Source: an uncultured Bacillota bacterium
GTDB taxonomy: Bacteria > Bacillota_I > Bacilli_A > RFN20 > CAG-631
Direction of reading: 5' to 3'
Assembly (NCBI GenBank): GCA_902491575.1
Contig: CABUID010000014.1
Span: 1-52,257, forward strand
Length of the DNA stretch: 52,257 nt
Below the pieces are notes generated by a model. That model searched no databases, was not told the DNA's origin, and saw nothing but the letters and a program-made list of their open reading frames with translations. Positions 1 to 7,660 of the stretch are shown here, one piece after another. Position numbers and translations under genes: made by a program. The first letter of the stretch is position 1. The number at the start of each line of letters is the position of its first letter.

Positions 1-128
1 AAGAATTAAGTAAAGAGTTATCAAAAGTCTATAATGATTGGGAAAAACGCCATGGATATGACAATAAATCTCATGTAGTATTTACTGATGAAGCGAAAAC
101 CTACTACATTTCAGATTATATTAAGTAA
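1..128 (+). CDS. Hypothetical protein, 3' end (continues from window end)
   Basis: Open frame from position 3 to the TAA at 126-128, no start inside the window. It encodes the C-terminal 41 residues of a protein whose 5' part is the open frame at 51925-52257: the first 47 bases here are identical to the last 47 of the window, and joining them gives one 137-residue protein in frame. Its sequence from ELSKEL onward is nearly identical to the C-terminus of the neighbouring paralogue at 51477-51893. Function unknown. Confidence 0.75.
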   Translation, partial: ELSKELSKVYNDWEKRHGYDNKSHVVFTDEAKTYYISDYIK

Positions 129-135
129 ATACTAA

Positions 136-169
136 AAAATAACTGTCTTTATGGCAGTTATTTTTATTA
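136..169 (+). terminator. Intrinsic terminator
   Basis: Perfect 9-bp stem AAATAACTG (137-145) / CAGTTATTT (155-163) with a 9-nt loop, running into a T-rich tract. It ends the operon that contains the paralogues crossing the window junction. Confidence 0.75.
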
Positions 170-247
170 TTATTGTATATGGTAACATAATATGGTAACA
201 TATAAATATAAAGTTTACTGATATTAGAAAGGATTAAAAGGTGTAGT

Positions 248-640
248 ATGGAATCGATTACTCTTTCATTAGGATTAATTCCTATATTCTTATTTGGATT
301 TTTATGTTTAATGCTTTTTATTGTTTCTGATGTTAAAGAAAAACTAATGATATTAGCTTTTTTTATATTAATTGCTATTTCATTTTGTATCGTTAAATCT
401 GATACAATGCATGATTTTATCCAGTATTTACATGATATAGGCTTTGTAAATAGTATTTATTGGCTTGTATTTATGGGTATTCAGCCAATAATTGCATTAT
501 TATTTAAACCATTAGTGAGTATTTTACGCAAAAAAACTTTATTAGTAAAAATTTCTATCTTATTAATTTTTATAGTACCATTTTGGATCATTATGTTAGT
601 TCTTGTGGGTAATCTATATTTTGGTCTAAGTAAATTATAA
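248..640 (+). CDS. Small multi-pass membrane protein
   Basis: 130 residues and very hydrophobic. Four membrane segments are apparent, roughly residues 4-25, 31-50, 70-92 and 98-125, with short polar links (DVKEK, RKK). No motif ties it to a family I know. It is followed 13 nt later by the next gene in the same direction, so the two are probably co-transcribed. It could be an immunity or entry-exclusion type membrane protein, but that is a guess from size and context only. Confidence 0.6.
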   Translation: MESITLSLGLIPIFLFGFLCLMLFIVSDVKEKLMILAFFILIAISFCIVKSDTMHDFIQYLHDIGFVNSIYWLVFMGIQPIIALLFKPLVSILRKKTLLVKISILLIFIVPFWIIMLVLVGNLYFGLSKL

Positions 641-653
641 AAATGAGGTATGT

Positions 654-1016
654 ATGACAATACAAGAATTTGAAATTTTTCATGGGAAGAAATTATATAA
701 AAGTGCTAATAATTGTAGATTAATCATTAACCATTCTATGTTTAATCGATTAGCCGATTTAAACCCTTATGAAAGAAAAAATATTTTTCATAAAATAATT
801 GTATTCTTGCAAGAGCAGGTAAGTAAAGATCGTACATGGATTAATTCTCATATCAAAGAAATTCGCATCAATAACAAAGAACTTAATGCGACTATTAGTG
901 CATCTATAAGCGGTGAGGAATATAAGTGGTTATTTACTCATGCAAAATCATGTAATTTGTCGGTTGCTAAATTTTTAACAGCTTGTTTATATGCATATTT
1001 TGAATTAAAAAAATAA
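654..1016 (+). CDS. Hypothetical protein, possible ribbon-helix-helix C-terminus
   Basis: 120 residues. The start follows a GAGGT ribosome site. The C-terminal third (about residues 73-117) alternates a short strand (ATISASIS) with two helices (GEEYKWLFTHAKSC, SVAKFLTACLYAYFE), the layout of CopG/Arc-type ribbon-helix-helix DNA-binding proteins. That is a shape resemblance, not a confirmed match. The N-terminal part is unrecognised. It sits between two membrane-protein genes in a short same-strand group. Confidence 0.55.
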   Translation: MTIQEFEIFHGKKLYKSANNCRLIINHSMFNRLADLNPYERKNIFHKIIVFLQEQVSKDRTWINSHIKEIRINNKELNATISASISGEEYKWLFTHAKSCNLSVAKFLTACLYAYFELKK

Positions 1017-1038
1017 CTACTGATAAGGACATAATTTT

Positions 1039-1479
1039 ATGTATGAATTATATAAATGGATTGATGAATATGTATATTATTATTTGATTATTACAGTTAT
1101 AACATATTTTATTTCTTATATTTGTTCTAGTATTGGTAAAATCGAGATAGACGAAAAAAAATCGAATTTAATAGGTACTATTGGAAATATAATCTATACT
1201 TTAACAGTAACTTCAATGATAGGTGTTATATTACTATATATAGTTTATGGAATACCAATAGGAATGGAGAATAGAACAAAATACTATAATCAACAATATA
1301 TTTATCAAATTTCTGAGTTTGATAAAACAGCTCCTGTAGGCATATATACTGTAAAGCGATATAAAAATATGGAGGATTTTAAGCATTATAAAGTATATGG
1401 AGAAGATGCAGGTTATGTTTTATATAAAGTAGATAATAAAGGTTCTATTATAGAAGTAACATTTAAGAAAAATAATTAG
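1039..1479 (+). CDS. Hypothetical membrane protein
   Basis: 146 residues. Two membrane segments are visible, near residues 12-33 and 47-70 (TIGNIIYTLTVTSMIGVILLY region), followed by a soluble C-terminal domain of about 75 residues rich in Tyr and Lys. No family recognised. The C-terminal part is predicted to lie on one face of the membrane. Third gene of a small same-strand group. Confidence 0.55.
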   Translation: MYELYKWIDEYVYYYLIITVITYFISYICSSIGKIEIDEKKSNLIGTIGNIIYTLTVTSMIGVILLYIVYGIPIGMENRTKYYNQQYIYQISEFDKTAPVGIYTVKRYKNMEDFKHYKVYGEDAGYVLYKVDNKGSIIEVTFKKNN

Positions 1480-1555
1480 GATAACTACGTTTTTGTGTTG
1501 TCATTATATTAAATGTTAGCGATATATCCAATACTATTTTTTACTGGAGGTTATT

Positions 1556-1798
1556 ATGAATGAATATGATAAAATAAAGCAACTTGGACATTGTCCGGAA
1601 TGTGGATCTAAAGAGTTTATCATTCTTGCAAGGGTTAGAGGAAGTGTTCCATATATAGAAAGCTTAATTGGTGAAGATTGTGATAATGATAGTATGTATG
1701 ACGGTTTAGATTATACATATAATCAATGGTGTGTATGTGCAGGGTGTAATAAACGATTATTCAAATATAATGACTACCTAAATAGTCGTGAACTGTAA
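1556..1798 (+). CDS. Small zinc-ribbon hypothetical protein
   Basis: 80 residues, with a strong GGAGG ribosome site 6 nt before the ATG. Two CxxC knuckles are present, CPEC near residue 14 and CAGC near residue 61, the spacing of a zinc ribbon. The middle is acidic (GEDCDNDSMYDG). The role is unknown; small zinc ribbons of this kind are common on mobile elements as nucleic-acid or protein binding modules. Confidence 0.6.
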   Translation: MNEYDKIKQLGHCPECGSKEFIILARVRGSVPYIESLIGEDCDNDSMYDGLDYTYNQWCVCAGCNKRLFKYNDYLNSREL

Positions 1799-1824
1799 TA
1801 ATTTATAATTTAGGAGGAAAAATT

Positions 1825-1983
1825 ATGAAACAAGTAAGTACATTAGATATGAATAATATGATTCAATATCTTGATTCAAGTGAATTGGTATTTTTCTTGG
1901 CTATAAAAGATACAGAACAAAAAACAATTGTTGACCTTCTTCGTGGTAAGGTGATTTTTTGTATCAAAATGTATCACTATTGA
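1825..1983 (+). CDS. Short hypothetical protein
   Basis: 52 residues from the ATG at 1825, preceded by a good TAGGAGG ribosome site. Reads MKQVSTLDMNNMIQYLDSSE at the N-terminus; no motif recognised. The 3' end runs into the cluster of GTATC boxes that precedes the kinase gene, so the natural C-terminus may have been replaced or truncated. Kept because the ribosome site is strong; function unknown. Confidence 0.4.
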   Translation: MKQVSTLDMNNMIQYLDSSELVFFLAIKDTEQKTIVDLLRGKVIFCIKMYHY

Positions 1984-2074
1984 TACATTAGTTATTTATG
2001 CTGCTTTTTGTATCAAAAAGTTGTATAATATATATATGAAACATTTCATATTATGATTATATATTTTGATACAC
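1957..2074 (+). promoter_or_regulatory. Promoter with repeated GTATC operator boxes
   Basis: Four related boxes lie in about 115 bp: TTTTGTATCAAAA (1957-1969), a perfect inverted repeat AATGTATCA-4-TGATACATT (1968-1989), the palindrome CTTTTTGTATCAAAAAG (2004-2020), and TTTTGATACA (2064-2073). A TATAAT -10 box at 2024-2029 lies between them, and no convincing -35 is seen. The arrangement suggests a dedicated repressor controlling the kinase-recombinase operon, possibly by autoregulation. Confidence 0.6.
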
Positions 2075-2089
2075 ATAGGAGATATTTTT

Positions 2090-3118
2090 ATGGATATAAA
2101 AGATTATAGTAATTACAAAGAAGGTATCTTTGTATATGGTGGTAAAGCAGGCCCTAAAAAATCTGTTTATGATGAAAATAACGTATGGATGCTAAAATTT
2201 CCTCAAAACACAAAATCAAAAGAAACAATTACTGTTTCTTATACTACCAGTCCTGTTTCAGAGTATATAGGTTCTCATATTTATCAATCTATGGGGTTTC
2301 CTGTACATGAAACAAAATTAGGGACTTATCAAAATAAAGTTGTGGTTGCTTGTAAAGACTTCAAATTACCTATGAAAAATAAAATTTTACAAGAAAGCCC
2401 TATGGAATATCTTATGAATACTGTTGATGACGATATTTTAGAAAATTTATCACGAGATGAAACATCTAGTCAAAGTTATCATAATATCAGTATGAATGAT
2501 TGGCTATACGTCTTAGATAATAGTCCTATTGCGCAACAAAATCCTGAAATAAAAGAACGATTCTGGGATCAATTTGTTGTAGATGCTTTTATTGGTAATT
2601 CTGATCGTCATGGCGGAAATTGGGAATTTTATATTGATACGAATCAAGATATTAAATTATTTCCAATTTATGATAATGGTAATGCGCTATTTGCAAAACA
2701 TCCTGAAGAAAAGATCAAAGAGTTTTTAGAAAACGATAATAAATACAATAGTATTGTTGCACAAGGTAATACTCCATTTATTAGTCCTGACTATCATAAG
2801 ATTGATTCTTTTAGTTCTATAAAAAAACTATCTATTAAGGGAAATTCTAATAAAGATTTAGAGGCTGCAATAAAACGTAATTATCCTAAAATTGATTTAG
2901 AAAAAATCAATACAATTATTGATGAGATTCCTGAATATGCTAACGGTTTATTAATCATCTCTAATGACAGAAAAACTCTTTATAAAAAAATCCTAGCTGA
3001 TAGAGCTACTATTATTGAAAAGTCATATAACTTAATTTTGAATAAAGAAAACAAACTAAATAATTCTATTAAAATATCATTATCTAAACCAAAAGAAAGA
3101 GGTGGGTTAGAGCAATGA
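2090..3118 (+). CDS. HipA/CtkA-like serine/threonine kinase
   Basis: 342 residues from the ATG at 2090, chosen because AGGAG lies 8 nt upstream; an in-frame TTG at 2066 has no ribosome site. Kinase signatures of the HipA/CtkA fold are visible: the lysine of WMLKFP (about 36), GNSDRHGGNW (169-178) supplying the catalytic Asp and metal-binding Asn, and YDNG (about 194-197) as the DFG-like aspartate. A HipB-type antitoxin is not adjacent, so it resembles stand-alone CtkA-type kinases. The last residues, SKPKERGGLEQ, belong to a tail shared with three other proteins here. The stop overlaps the next start (ATGA). Family call is from memory; target unknown. Confidence 0.7.
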   Translation: MDIKDYSNYKEGIFVYGGKAGPKKSVYDENNVWMLKFPQNTKSKETITVSYTTSPVSEYIGSHIYQSMGFPVHETKLGTYQNKVVVACKDFKLPMKNKILQESPMEYLMNTVDDDILENLSRDETSSQSYHNISMNDWLYVLDNSPIAQQNPEIKERFWDQFVVDAFIGNSDRHGGNWEFYIDTNQDIKLFPIYDNGNALFAKHPEEKIKEFLENDNKYNSIVAQGNTPFISPDYHKIDSFSSIKKLSIKGNSNKDLEAAIKRNYPKIDLEKINTIIDEIPEYANGLLIISNDRKTLYKKILADRATIIEKSYNLILNKENKLNNSIKISLSKPKERGGLEQ

Positions 3119-3750
3119 AATTAGGCTATATTCGAGTGAGTACAAAAGAACAGAGTATAGCACGTCAGAAAGAAGAATTATTAAAACAGGGAGTAGAAGA
3201 ACGATTTTTATTTGTAGATAAAACATCAGGTAAATCTTTCAATCGTGAACAGTATCAAATTCTAAAGTTGGCTTTACGTCAAGGTGATGAACTATATGTA
3301 CATGAACTAGATCGACTAGGAAGAAATAAAAAAGCAATTTCTGAAGAACTACAATATTTCAAAGATCATAATATTATTGTACGTATTTTAGATGTTCCAA
3401 CTACAATGATTGATTACTCTACCTTTACTGATTCAATTGCTAAATCCATGCTTGAAATGATCAACAATCTACTTATTGAAGTATTGTCTACTCTTGCAGA
3501 ACAAGAACTAGCTAAATTACACAAAAGACAATCTGAAGGTATTCTTGCTGCTCATATAAAGGGTGTTAAATTCGGACGTCCTTGTATTCCATTTCCTGAA
3601 TCTTTTTCTATCGTCTATGATGGATGGAAAAATAAAGCATATACAGCTGTTGAAGCTAGAAGAAAATTAGGCATTACTCATTCAACATTTTATCGCATGG
3701 TAAAAAAATATGAATCGTCACTAGAAAATATTAAAACAACAAAAAAATAA
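3115..3750 (+). CDS. Serine recombinase (resolvase/invertase family)
   Basis: 211 residues, translationally coupled to the kinase gene (4-nt overlap). The N-terminal catalytic domain begins KLGYIRVSTKEQ with the nucleophile Ser9, and continues with HELDRLGRN (active-site Arg region). A long helix (LIEVLSTLAEQELAKLHKRQ) follows, then GVKFGRP and a C-terminal helix-turn-helix (AVEARRKLGITHSTFYRMVKKY). The length matches small resolvases and invertases. Likely roles are plasmid multimer resolution or DNA inversion; no obvious res site pair was identified. Pairing with a kinase gene is unusual. Confidence 0.85.
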   Translation: MKLGYIRVSTKEQSIARQKEELLKQGVEERFLFVDKTSGKSFNREQYQILKLALRQGDELYVHELDRLGRNKKAISEELQYFKDHNIIVRILDVPTTMIDYSTFTDSIAKSMLEMINNLLIEVLSTLAEQELAKLHKRQSEGILAAHIKGVKFGRPCIPFPESFSIVYDGWKNKAYTAVEARRKLGITHSTFYRMVKKYESSLENIKTTKK

Positions 3751-3780
3751 ATTATTTTATTGTTTTAGTGGGAGAAATAT

Positions 3781-3977
3781 ATTGATTGATTTGGAGTACC
3801 AGGGACAACTGGTTTTAAAACATTTACAGAAAAAAAGGATATTTGGTTGATACTTGTTTATATGGTCAAGATATGTACCAAAATATATGTAAAAAATTAA
3901 TTGAACCTAAATTAAATAAGGAGGCTATTTCAATTACTCTTCCGTCTATTAAAGGGAAAAGCGATTTGAAATTGTAA
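3781..3977 (+). pseudogene. Remnant of an unidentified gene
   Basis: The 270-bp gap after the recombinase holds no intact frame but carries coding-like pieces in different frames: FGVPGTTGFKTFTEKKDIWL from about 3790, then, shifted, DTCLYGQDMYQNICKKLIE and further residues to a TAA at 3975-3977. A single frameshift near 3846 would join them. Similar AT-rich sequences flank it (AATAAATTATTTT at about 3748 and 3990). I cannot name the parent gene. Confidence 0.4.
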
Positions 3978-4022
3978 AACAATAAAATAATAAATTATTT
4001 TGTTGTTTTATATAATTGAACT

Positions 4023-4220
4023 ATGGAGCAATTAGAACTATGTGGCTACTGTGGCCATAAACCAACAATTTCTATATATTTTAGTTTACGAGATCAAACT
4101 CTTACATATCATATTGAATGTCCGTATTGTCATCATGATGAAGTAGTATCATCTTTAAAAAATGAGGCAATCAGAAAATGGAACTATTTATTTCCTAGCC
4201 TTTTTCATTTGAATGATTAG
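4023..4220 (+). CDS. Lar-like restriction alleviation protein (zinc ribbon)
   Basis: 65 residues. The pattern C-x2-C near the N-terminus (CGYC, residues 7-10), a second knuckle CPYC (about 33-36) and the closing NEAIRKWN match the small Lar family, which in Rac prophage alleviates type I restriction. The length is typical. On a conjugative plasmid such a protein would plausibly act early after transfer. The upstream AT-rich palindrome AAAATAATAAATTATTTT (about 3982-3999) may be its control site. The Lar call rests on motif spacing only. Confidence 0.6.
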   Translation: MEQLELCGYCGHKPTISIYFSLRDQTLTYHIECPYCHHDEVVSSLKNEAIRKWNYLFPSLFHLND

Positions 4221-4240
4221 TGTATTTATAATAAAATAGA

Positions 4241-4311
4241 AGGTGTTCGTAGCACCGTACACAAAGCTACGCAAAGATTGTGTACAATTACCAAGTTGCG
4301 TGAGGTGTATT
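4241..4311 (+). ncRNA. Candidate single-unit type III antitoxin RNA
   Basis: GGTG (4242-4245) and CACC (4253-4256) form a hairpin whose 7-nt loop contains GTAG (4249-4252), complementary to CTAC (4267-4270) downstream, giving an H-type pseudoknot. GTACAC (4257-4262) can also pair with GTGTAC (4280-4285). The same layout, with different paired bases, occurs in the RNA repeats before the related toxin at 25552. There is only one unit here and no terminator before the toxin start. Confidence 0.5.
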
Positions 4312-4773
4312 ATGAATATCGGTTTCTATTTTATAAAATCTGATTTTTTTAAACTTGTTAACTCTGGATTAGAATGGATGGATTCTAAGACTAACAAGCA
4401 TATGTATTTTGTATTACCATTTAAAAATGAATTATGGGCGATTCCGCTATCTAGCCAATATGATAAGTATAAGAATTGGTATAATGAGGCAAAACAATTT
4501 AATAAAAAAAATAGATTTCTTGTGTTTGTTAACGTGATGAATAGAGATGGTGTTCTTCTAATTCAAAACGCTTTTCCTATCAATGAACATTTTATTGATA
4601 GAGAAGCTTTTGATCATCATAATAAACACTTAACTCTACCTTTAGACCTCATTCAGTTCGTGGAAAAACGGCTAAAACTAATGAATACGTATGAAGAGAA
4701 AGGCATATTAAGCTTTCATGCAGATTTAAGCTTAATCCGTAATATTTTACATAAAGATAGCGGTAAACTATAA
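4312..4773 (+). CDS. ToxN/TenpN-like type III toxin homologue
   Basis: 153 residues from the ATG at 4312, preceded by GAGGTG; the longer in-frame start at 4243 would translate through the structured RNA. It begins MNIGFYFIKSDFF and contains YFVLPFKNELWAIPLSS, matching IPCNHQLWAIPLRS in the protein at 25552, and GVLLIQNAFPI, resembling the region of ToxN-like endoRNases near the active site. Its size is right for that family. Known relatives cut RNA and are held inactive by a pseudoknot RNA antitoxin. Its 3' end overlaps its own terminator. It could be an active second type III module or a decaying copy. Confidence 0.55.
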   Translation: MNIGFYFIKSDFFKLVNSGLEWMDSKTNKHMYFVLPFKNELWAIPLSSQYDKYKNWYNEAKQFNKKNRFLVFVNVMNRDGVLLIQNAFPINEHFIDREAFDHHNKHLTLPLDLIQFVEKRLKLMNTYEEKGILSFHADLSLIRNILHKDSGKL

Positions 4774-4790
4774 GTTTACCGCTATCTTTT
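4753..4790 (+). terminator. Strong terminator overlapping the toxin stop codon
   Basis: Perfect 14-bp stem GATAGCGGTAAACT (4756-4769) / AGTTTACCGCTATC (4773-4786), loop ATA, then TTTT. The stop codon of the toxin-like gene is inside the stem. The leader element of the next gene begins one base after the T-run. Confidence 0.85.
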
Positions 4791-4809
4791 GATTATAAGC
4801 CCTGGAGGC
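4791..4809 (+). promoter_or_regulatory. GAATATAARCC leader element, copy 1
   Basis: Reads GATTATAAGCCCTGGAGGC, with GCC pairing GGC across CTGGA. Lies 14 bp upstream of the primase-like gene, directly after a terminator. One of ten copies in the window; see the finding on this motif. Confidence 0.6.
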
Positions 4810-4823
4810 AGGAAGGTTTAATT

Positions 4824-5711
4824 ATGAGTTATATCAACTTTAATAATATTCAGTTGACAGAAGTGTGTAACCGATTAGGTTTACCTATTATTAAACATGG
4901 ATATAATGGAAATTATAAAGTCAAAAATTATGGTGGATTGATTATTAAAGATTCCTATTTCTATCAACATAGTACTGGAGAAAAAGGGGGCGTTATTAAA
5001 TTTGTAATGTTAACAGAAGGCTGTTCATATCAAGCAGCTATTGAACTAATTAAAGAGATATTTAATGATGACATACCTCAAAACAGTGCTATTTCAGAAA
5101 CTCAACATTCTGTTTCTGAAGATAAGAAAAAAACGAATATATTATTTATCCCACCTGCCTGGAATAATGAACATAAAATTATTAATTACCTTGAATCCAG
5201 ATGTATATCAAGGGATTTAATTAATCAAGAAATTAAGGCTAATCGAATAAAAGGGGTATCTATTAAGGGTCATCTTAATGTTGCTTTTTTATGTTATGAT
5301 TTAACAGACCATACTCTTATAAAAGGAGCTATTATTAGAGGCGTAGAAGGTTCTTTTAAAGGGAACCTAATAGATTCTGATGGTGATTATGGATATTGTA
5401 TAGGGCCTAATCAATCATCAGTTAAATCTATCTATATTTTTGAGGCTCCGATAGATCTTTTATCCTATTTAACAATGTATCAACAAGATCCAAATATTGT
5501 TTATACTGCTATGGGCGGTGTTAAACCAAGAGTGGTTGAAAAACTGATTGAACGATTTAATTCTAGCTCTATCACGTGCTGCACGGACAATGATATAGCA
5601 GGAGATAAATTCTATAATGAACTCAAACATTTATATTCTAATTTAAGAATACGACGCCAAACTTCTAAATTAAAAGATTGGAATGAAGATTTACAAAATC
5701 TACAGTCCTAA
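4824..5711 (+). CDS. TOPRIM-domain primase-like protein (DUF3991/TOPRIM type)
   Basis: 295 residues. The N-terminal part resembles the zinc-binding/DUF3991 region of plasmid primases (GGVIKFVMLTEGCSYQAAIELIKE) but lacks an obvious CHC2 cysteine set. The C-terminal half is a TOPRIM fold: IFEAPIDLLSYL supplies the acidic Glu and CCTDNDIAGDKF the D-x-D motif. Such proteins often sit beside relaxase genes and may prime the transferred strand or replication. It faces the relaxase gene tail-to-tail across a shared terminator. Confident on TOPRIM; less so on actual priming activity. Confidence 0.75.
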   Translation: MSYINFNNIQLTEVCNRLGLPIIKHGYNGNYKVKNYGGLIIKDSYFYQHSTGEKGGVIKFVMLTEGCSYQAAIELIKEIFNDDIPQNSAISETQHSVSEDKKKTNILFIPPAWNNEHKIINYLESRCISRDLINQEIKANRIKGVSIKGHLNVAFLCYDLTDHTLIKGAIIRGVEGSFKGNLIDSDGDYGYCIGPNQSSVKSIYIFEAPIDLLSYLTMYQQDPNIVYTAMGGVKPRVVEKLIERFNSSSITCCTDNDIAGDKFYNELKHLYSNLRIRRQTSKLKDWNEDLQNLQS

Positions 5712-5718
5712 AAAGTAT

Positions 5719-5750
5719 GTGCATTAGATAGCATCTAATGCACTATTTTT
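5719..5750. terminator. Bidirectional terminator
   Basis: Perfect 11-bp stem GTGCATTAGAT (5719-5729) / ATCTAATGCAC (5733-5743), loop AGC, followed on the plus strand by TATTTTTTT and preceded by AAAA. Separates the convergent primase-like and relaxase genes. Confidence 0.85.
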
Positions 5751-7349
5751 TTATAATTCTTGTCCATGATGAGCCATTTCTTGAATATCTTCTGCGGTTA
5801 ATTCTTTAGTTGCAACGAATCCACCCTCATTAGAAATTACAATATTATCTACTTTTTGTTCAATCTTATTAGCAATATTTCCTATAATTTTAGATTTATT
5901 TAGACTTGTAGCATACGATTTTTGTTCTGGTCTTGCCTGATTTGCATTAGGTAATTTGTGTTTTTTATCTATATTTCGTTGCGCTTTATTAGTATTATCT
6001 CGATTATCTATACCATTATTATTGATAATTATACCCTTGTCCTTTATACGGGCTATTACTGTATCGTTAGGGATAGTATTAAGGTATTGTAGGATTCTAT
6101 CATACTTTTTAGCTTTAGCTTGTAATGGTTTAATCTTACCATATAGCGGTTTAATCTTATCATTGATTTCTTGATTATGTTCAATGATAGCTTGTTTTTT
6201 TTGCTCTAATAAGTCTGAAGGAATCTTAGATTCTAATGTTTCTAAATCTGCTTTAGCTTTATTAAACTTTTCTCGACCATCTATACTTAACATACCTTCT
6301 TTTTCTTTCCAAAGAGAGGTTTCAATAATAGATTTTAATGCTTTAGCTTTTTTTGAGTACCCTTTTACAATTTGATTTTTGGCCCATGTTTCAATAGCTT
6401 GTTCAGGAACTTGGTCTTTACGTAATTCTTTAATTTCATTTTGTAATTGCTTTGCAGCTTCAATATTTTGATATTTTAAATCACCGAAATAATCTTTTAA
6501 ATTGACAGCATATACGACATTTTGATTATAAAATTCTTGATATAATTCTTCTTGTTGCTTTCTAATTTCTTTACTCATTTCATTATGGATTTTATTAATT
6601 TGATCTGGTTCTATATGTTGTTGTAAATTTTTTTCTTTATAATATTGAGCCGCAGGAATTCTACGTTGTGGTTCAACATTATCAAATTTTGTAGCTTCAG
6701 AAAAACGGCCTTCTTCAATGAGGGCTTTTTTTTGATTTTTAAAAGAACGATGATCAACACGTTCTTGCATATCAAAATCTTTATAGTATTTATTCGTTAA
6801 ATCAGCAGCTCTTTCTCTTAATTTATGTACAGTTGCCTTTTGCATAAATTCACGACTTTTACAATAGCCAACTGGAAATCCATCTGTTTCTGTGTATCGT
6901 GTAAAGTGCCACTTTGGATCATCATAAGTACGATCTTTAGTTAATTCTCTTTCATTGAACATAATATGAACATGAACATTATCATGTTCAGGGTCTGATG
7001 AATCTTTAGAATGAATAGCATAGCTATATGTAAATTTTTCTCCGAATGTTTCTTGGCAAAATTCTTGCACCAAAGATTCATTCGCCCATAATGGCAACTC
7101 TGATGGTAAGGCCCATGTAATTTCTCTATATGCATTTCCATTTGCTCGTTCATATAGAGAAGCTGCTTCCCAATAATGATGAGGGGTAGGGGCCCAATCT
7201 GGCATATTACCAGAACCATAAGCTAAAAGATCTTCACGATTTTTATATGCTCCATCTCGATCAATATAATCAAAGTGTGCGGCTGCATTCAACTTTGAAC
7301 CATATTTAGTTTTAGGTTGTGATTTTATATTGAAAGAGTAAGTTGCCAT
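5751..7349 (-). CDS. mobA: MobQ-family relaxase (MobA/MobL)
   Basis: 532 residues read from 7349 down to 5751. The N-terminal relaxase domain has NAAAHFDYIDRDGAY (about 21-35) and the metal-binding triad in HDNVHVHIMFNER (His122, His126, His128), with VDHRSFKNQ further on, as in MOBQ (MobA/MobL) relaxases. The remaining 300 residues are a charged, largely helical region with coiled-coil character. The protein nicks at oriT, stays covalently bound to the 5' end and is delivered through the VirD4 coupling protein to the T4SS. Together with the complete T4SS it makes the plasmid self-transmissible. Candidate oriT lies just upstream of its start. Confidence 0.92.
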   Translation of the reverse strand: MATYSFNIKSQPKTKYGSKLNAAAHFDYIDRDGAYKNREDLLAYGSGNMPDWAPTPHHYWEAASLYERANGNAYREITWALPSELPLWANESLVQEFCQETFGEKFTYSYAIHSKDSSDPEHDNVHVHIMFNERELTKDRTYDDPKWHFTRYTETDGFPVGYCKSREFMQKATVHKLRERAADLTNKYYKDFDMQERVDHRSFKNQKKALIEEGRFSEATKFDNVEPQRRIPAAQYYKEKNLQQHIEPDQINKIHNEMSKEIRKQQEELYQEFYNQNVVYAVNLKDYFGDLKYQNIEAAKQLQNEIKELRKDQVPEQAIETWAKNQIVKGYSKKAKALKSIIETSLWKEKEGMLSIDGREKFNKAKADLETLESKIPSDLLEQKKQAIIEHNQEINDKIKPLYGKIKPLQAKAKKYDRILQYLNTIPNDTVIARIKDKGIIINNNGIDNRDNTNKAQRNIDKKHKLPNANQARPEQKSYATSLNKSKIIGNIANKIEQKVDNIVISNEGGFVATKELTAEDIQEMAHHGQEL

Positions 7350-7399
7350 TTTATGTCCTAAAAAAATTTCTATTGCCGAAGGCTACTGAACGAAGTGAA

Positions 7400-7455
7400 C
7401 CCTCCACGGGAAGTGGCCCATGCGCATTTCTGTGGTTTTTGTGAGCAAAAATCTA
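7400..7455 (-). other. Candidate oriT/nic region
   Basis: Read on the minus strand toward the relaxase gene: the inverted repeat TTTTTG-4-CAAAAA (7436-7451), then CCACAGAAATGCGCATGG. An inverted repeat followed by an AAATGCGC core is the layout I remember for MOBQ origins such as RSF1010/R1162. It lies about 50-100 bp upstream of the relaxase start, the expected position. Nearby, CCAC-5-GTGG adds another hairpin. The exact nick cannot be assigned. Confidence 0.45.
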
Positions 7456-7567
7456 AAGAAGAAATAGAAATGCTTAAATGGGCATTCTGTCTATTTCTAT
7501 TTTACTAAATTGTCTGATTTTCGTAAATAGAGTGGTGAATCTATTTTCAATAAATAGATAAGCCATA

Positions 7568-7598
7568 AAAAAGAGAAGCCCTGTGAGCTTCTCTTTTT
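7568..7598. terminator. Bidirectional terminator
   Basis: Perfect 12-bp stem AAAAAGAGAAGC / GCTTCTCTTTTT with loop CCTGTGA; the A and T flanks let it work on both strands. It lies downstream of the minus-strand rep gene. Confidence 0.85.
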
Positions 7599-7660
7599 GC
7601 TGTATTGGTTTTACCAATACAATGAGATGATATACTTATTTATTTTTACTAATTACAAAT

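Larger units (their letters stand above)
7350..7660. other. Relaxase-rep intergenic region
   Basis: 311 bp without a gene. It holds the oriT candidate, a second imperfect inverted repeat GAAATAGAAATGC (7461-7473) against GCATT and TATTTC (about 7482-7497), and the terminator at 7568-7598. No other coding sequence is seen. Confidence 0.6.

Noticed and set aside
4243..4311. N-terminal extension of the toxin-like protein
   Set aside because: The sequence is better explained as a structured RNA, and the ATG at 4312 has a GAGGTG site and aligns with the start of the other toxin.
6941..7219. Minus-strand frame inside the relaxase gene
   Set aside because: Overlaps the relaxase in another frame and has no recognisable protein features.
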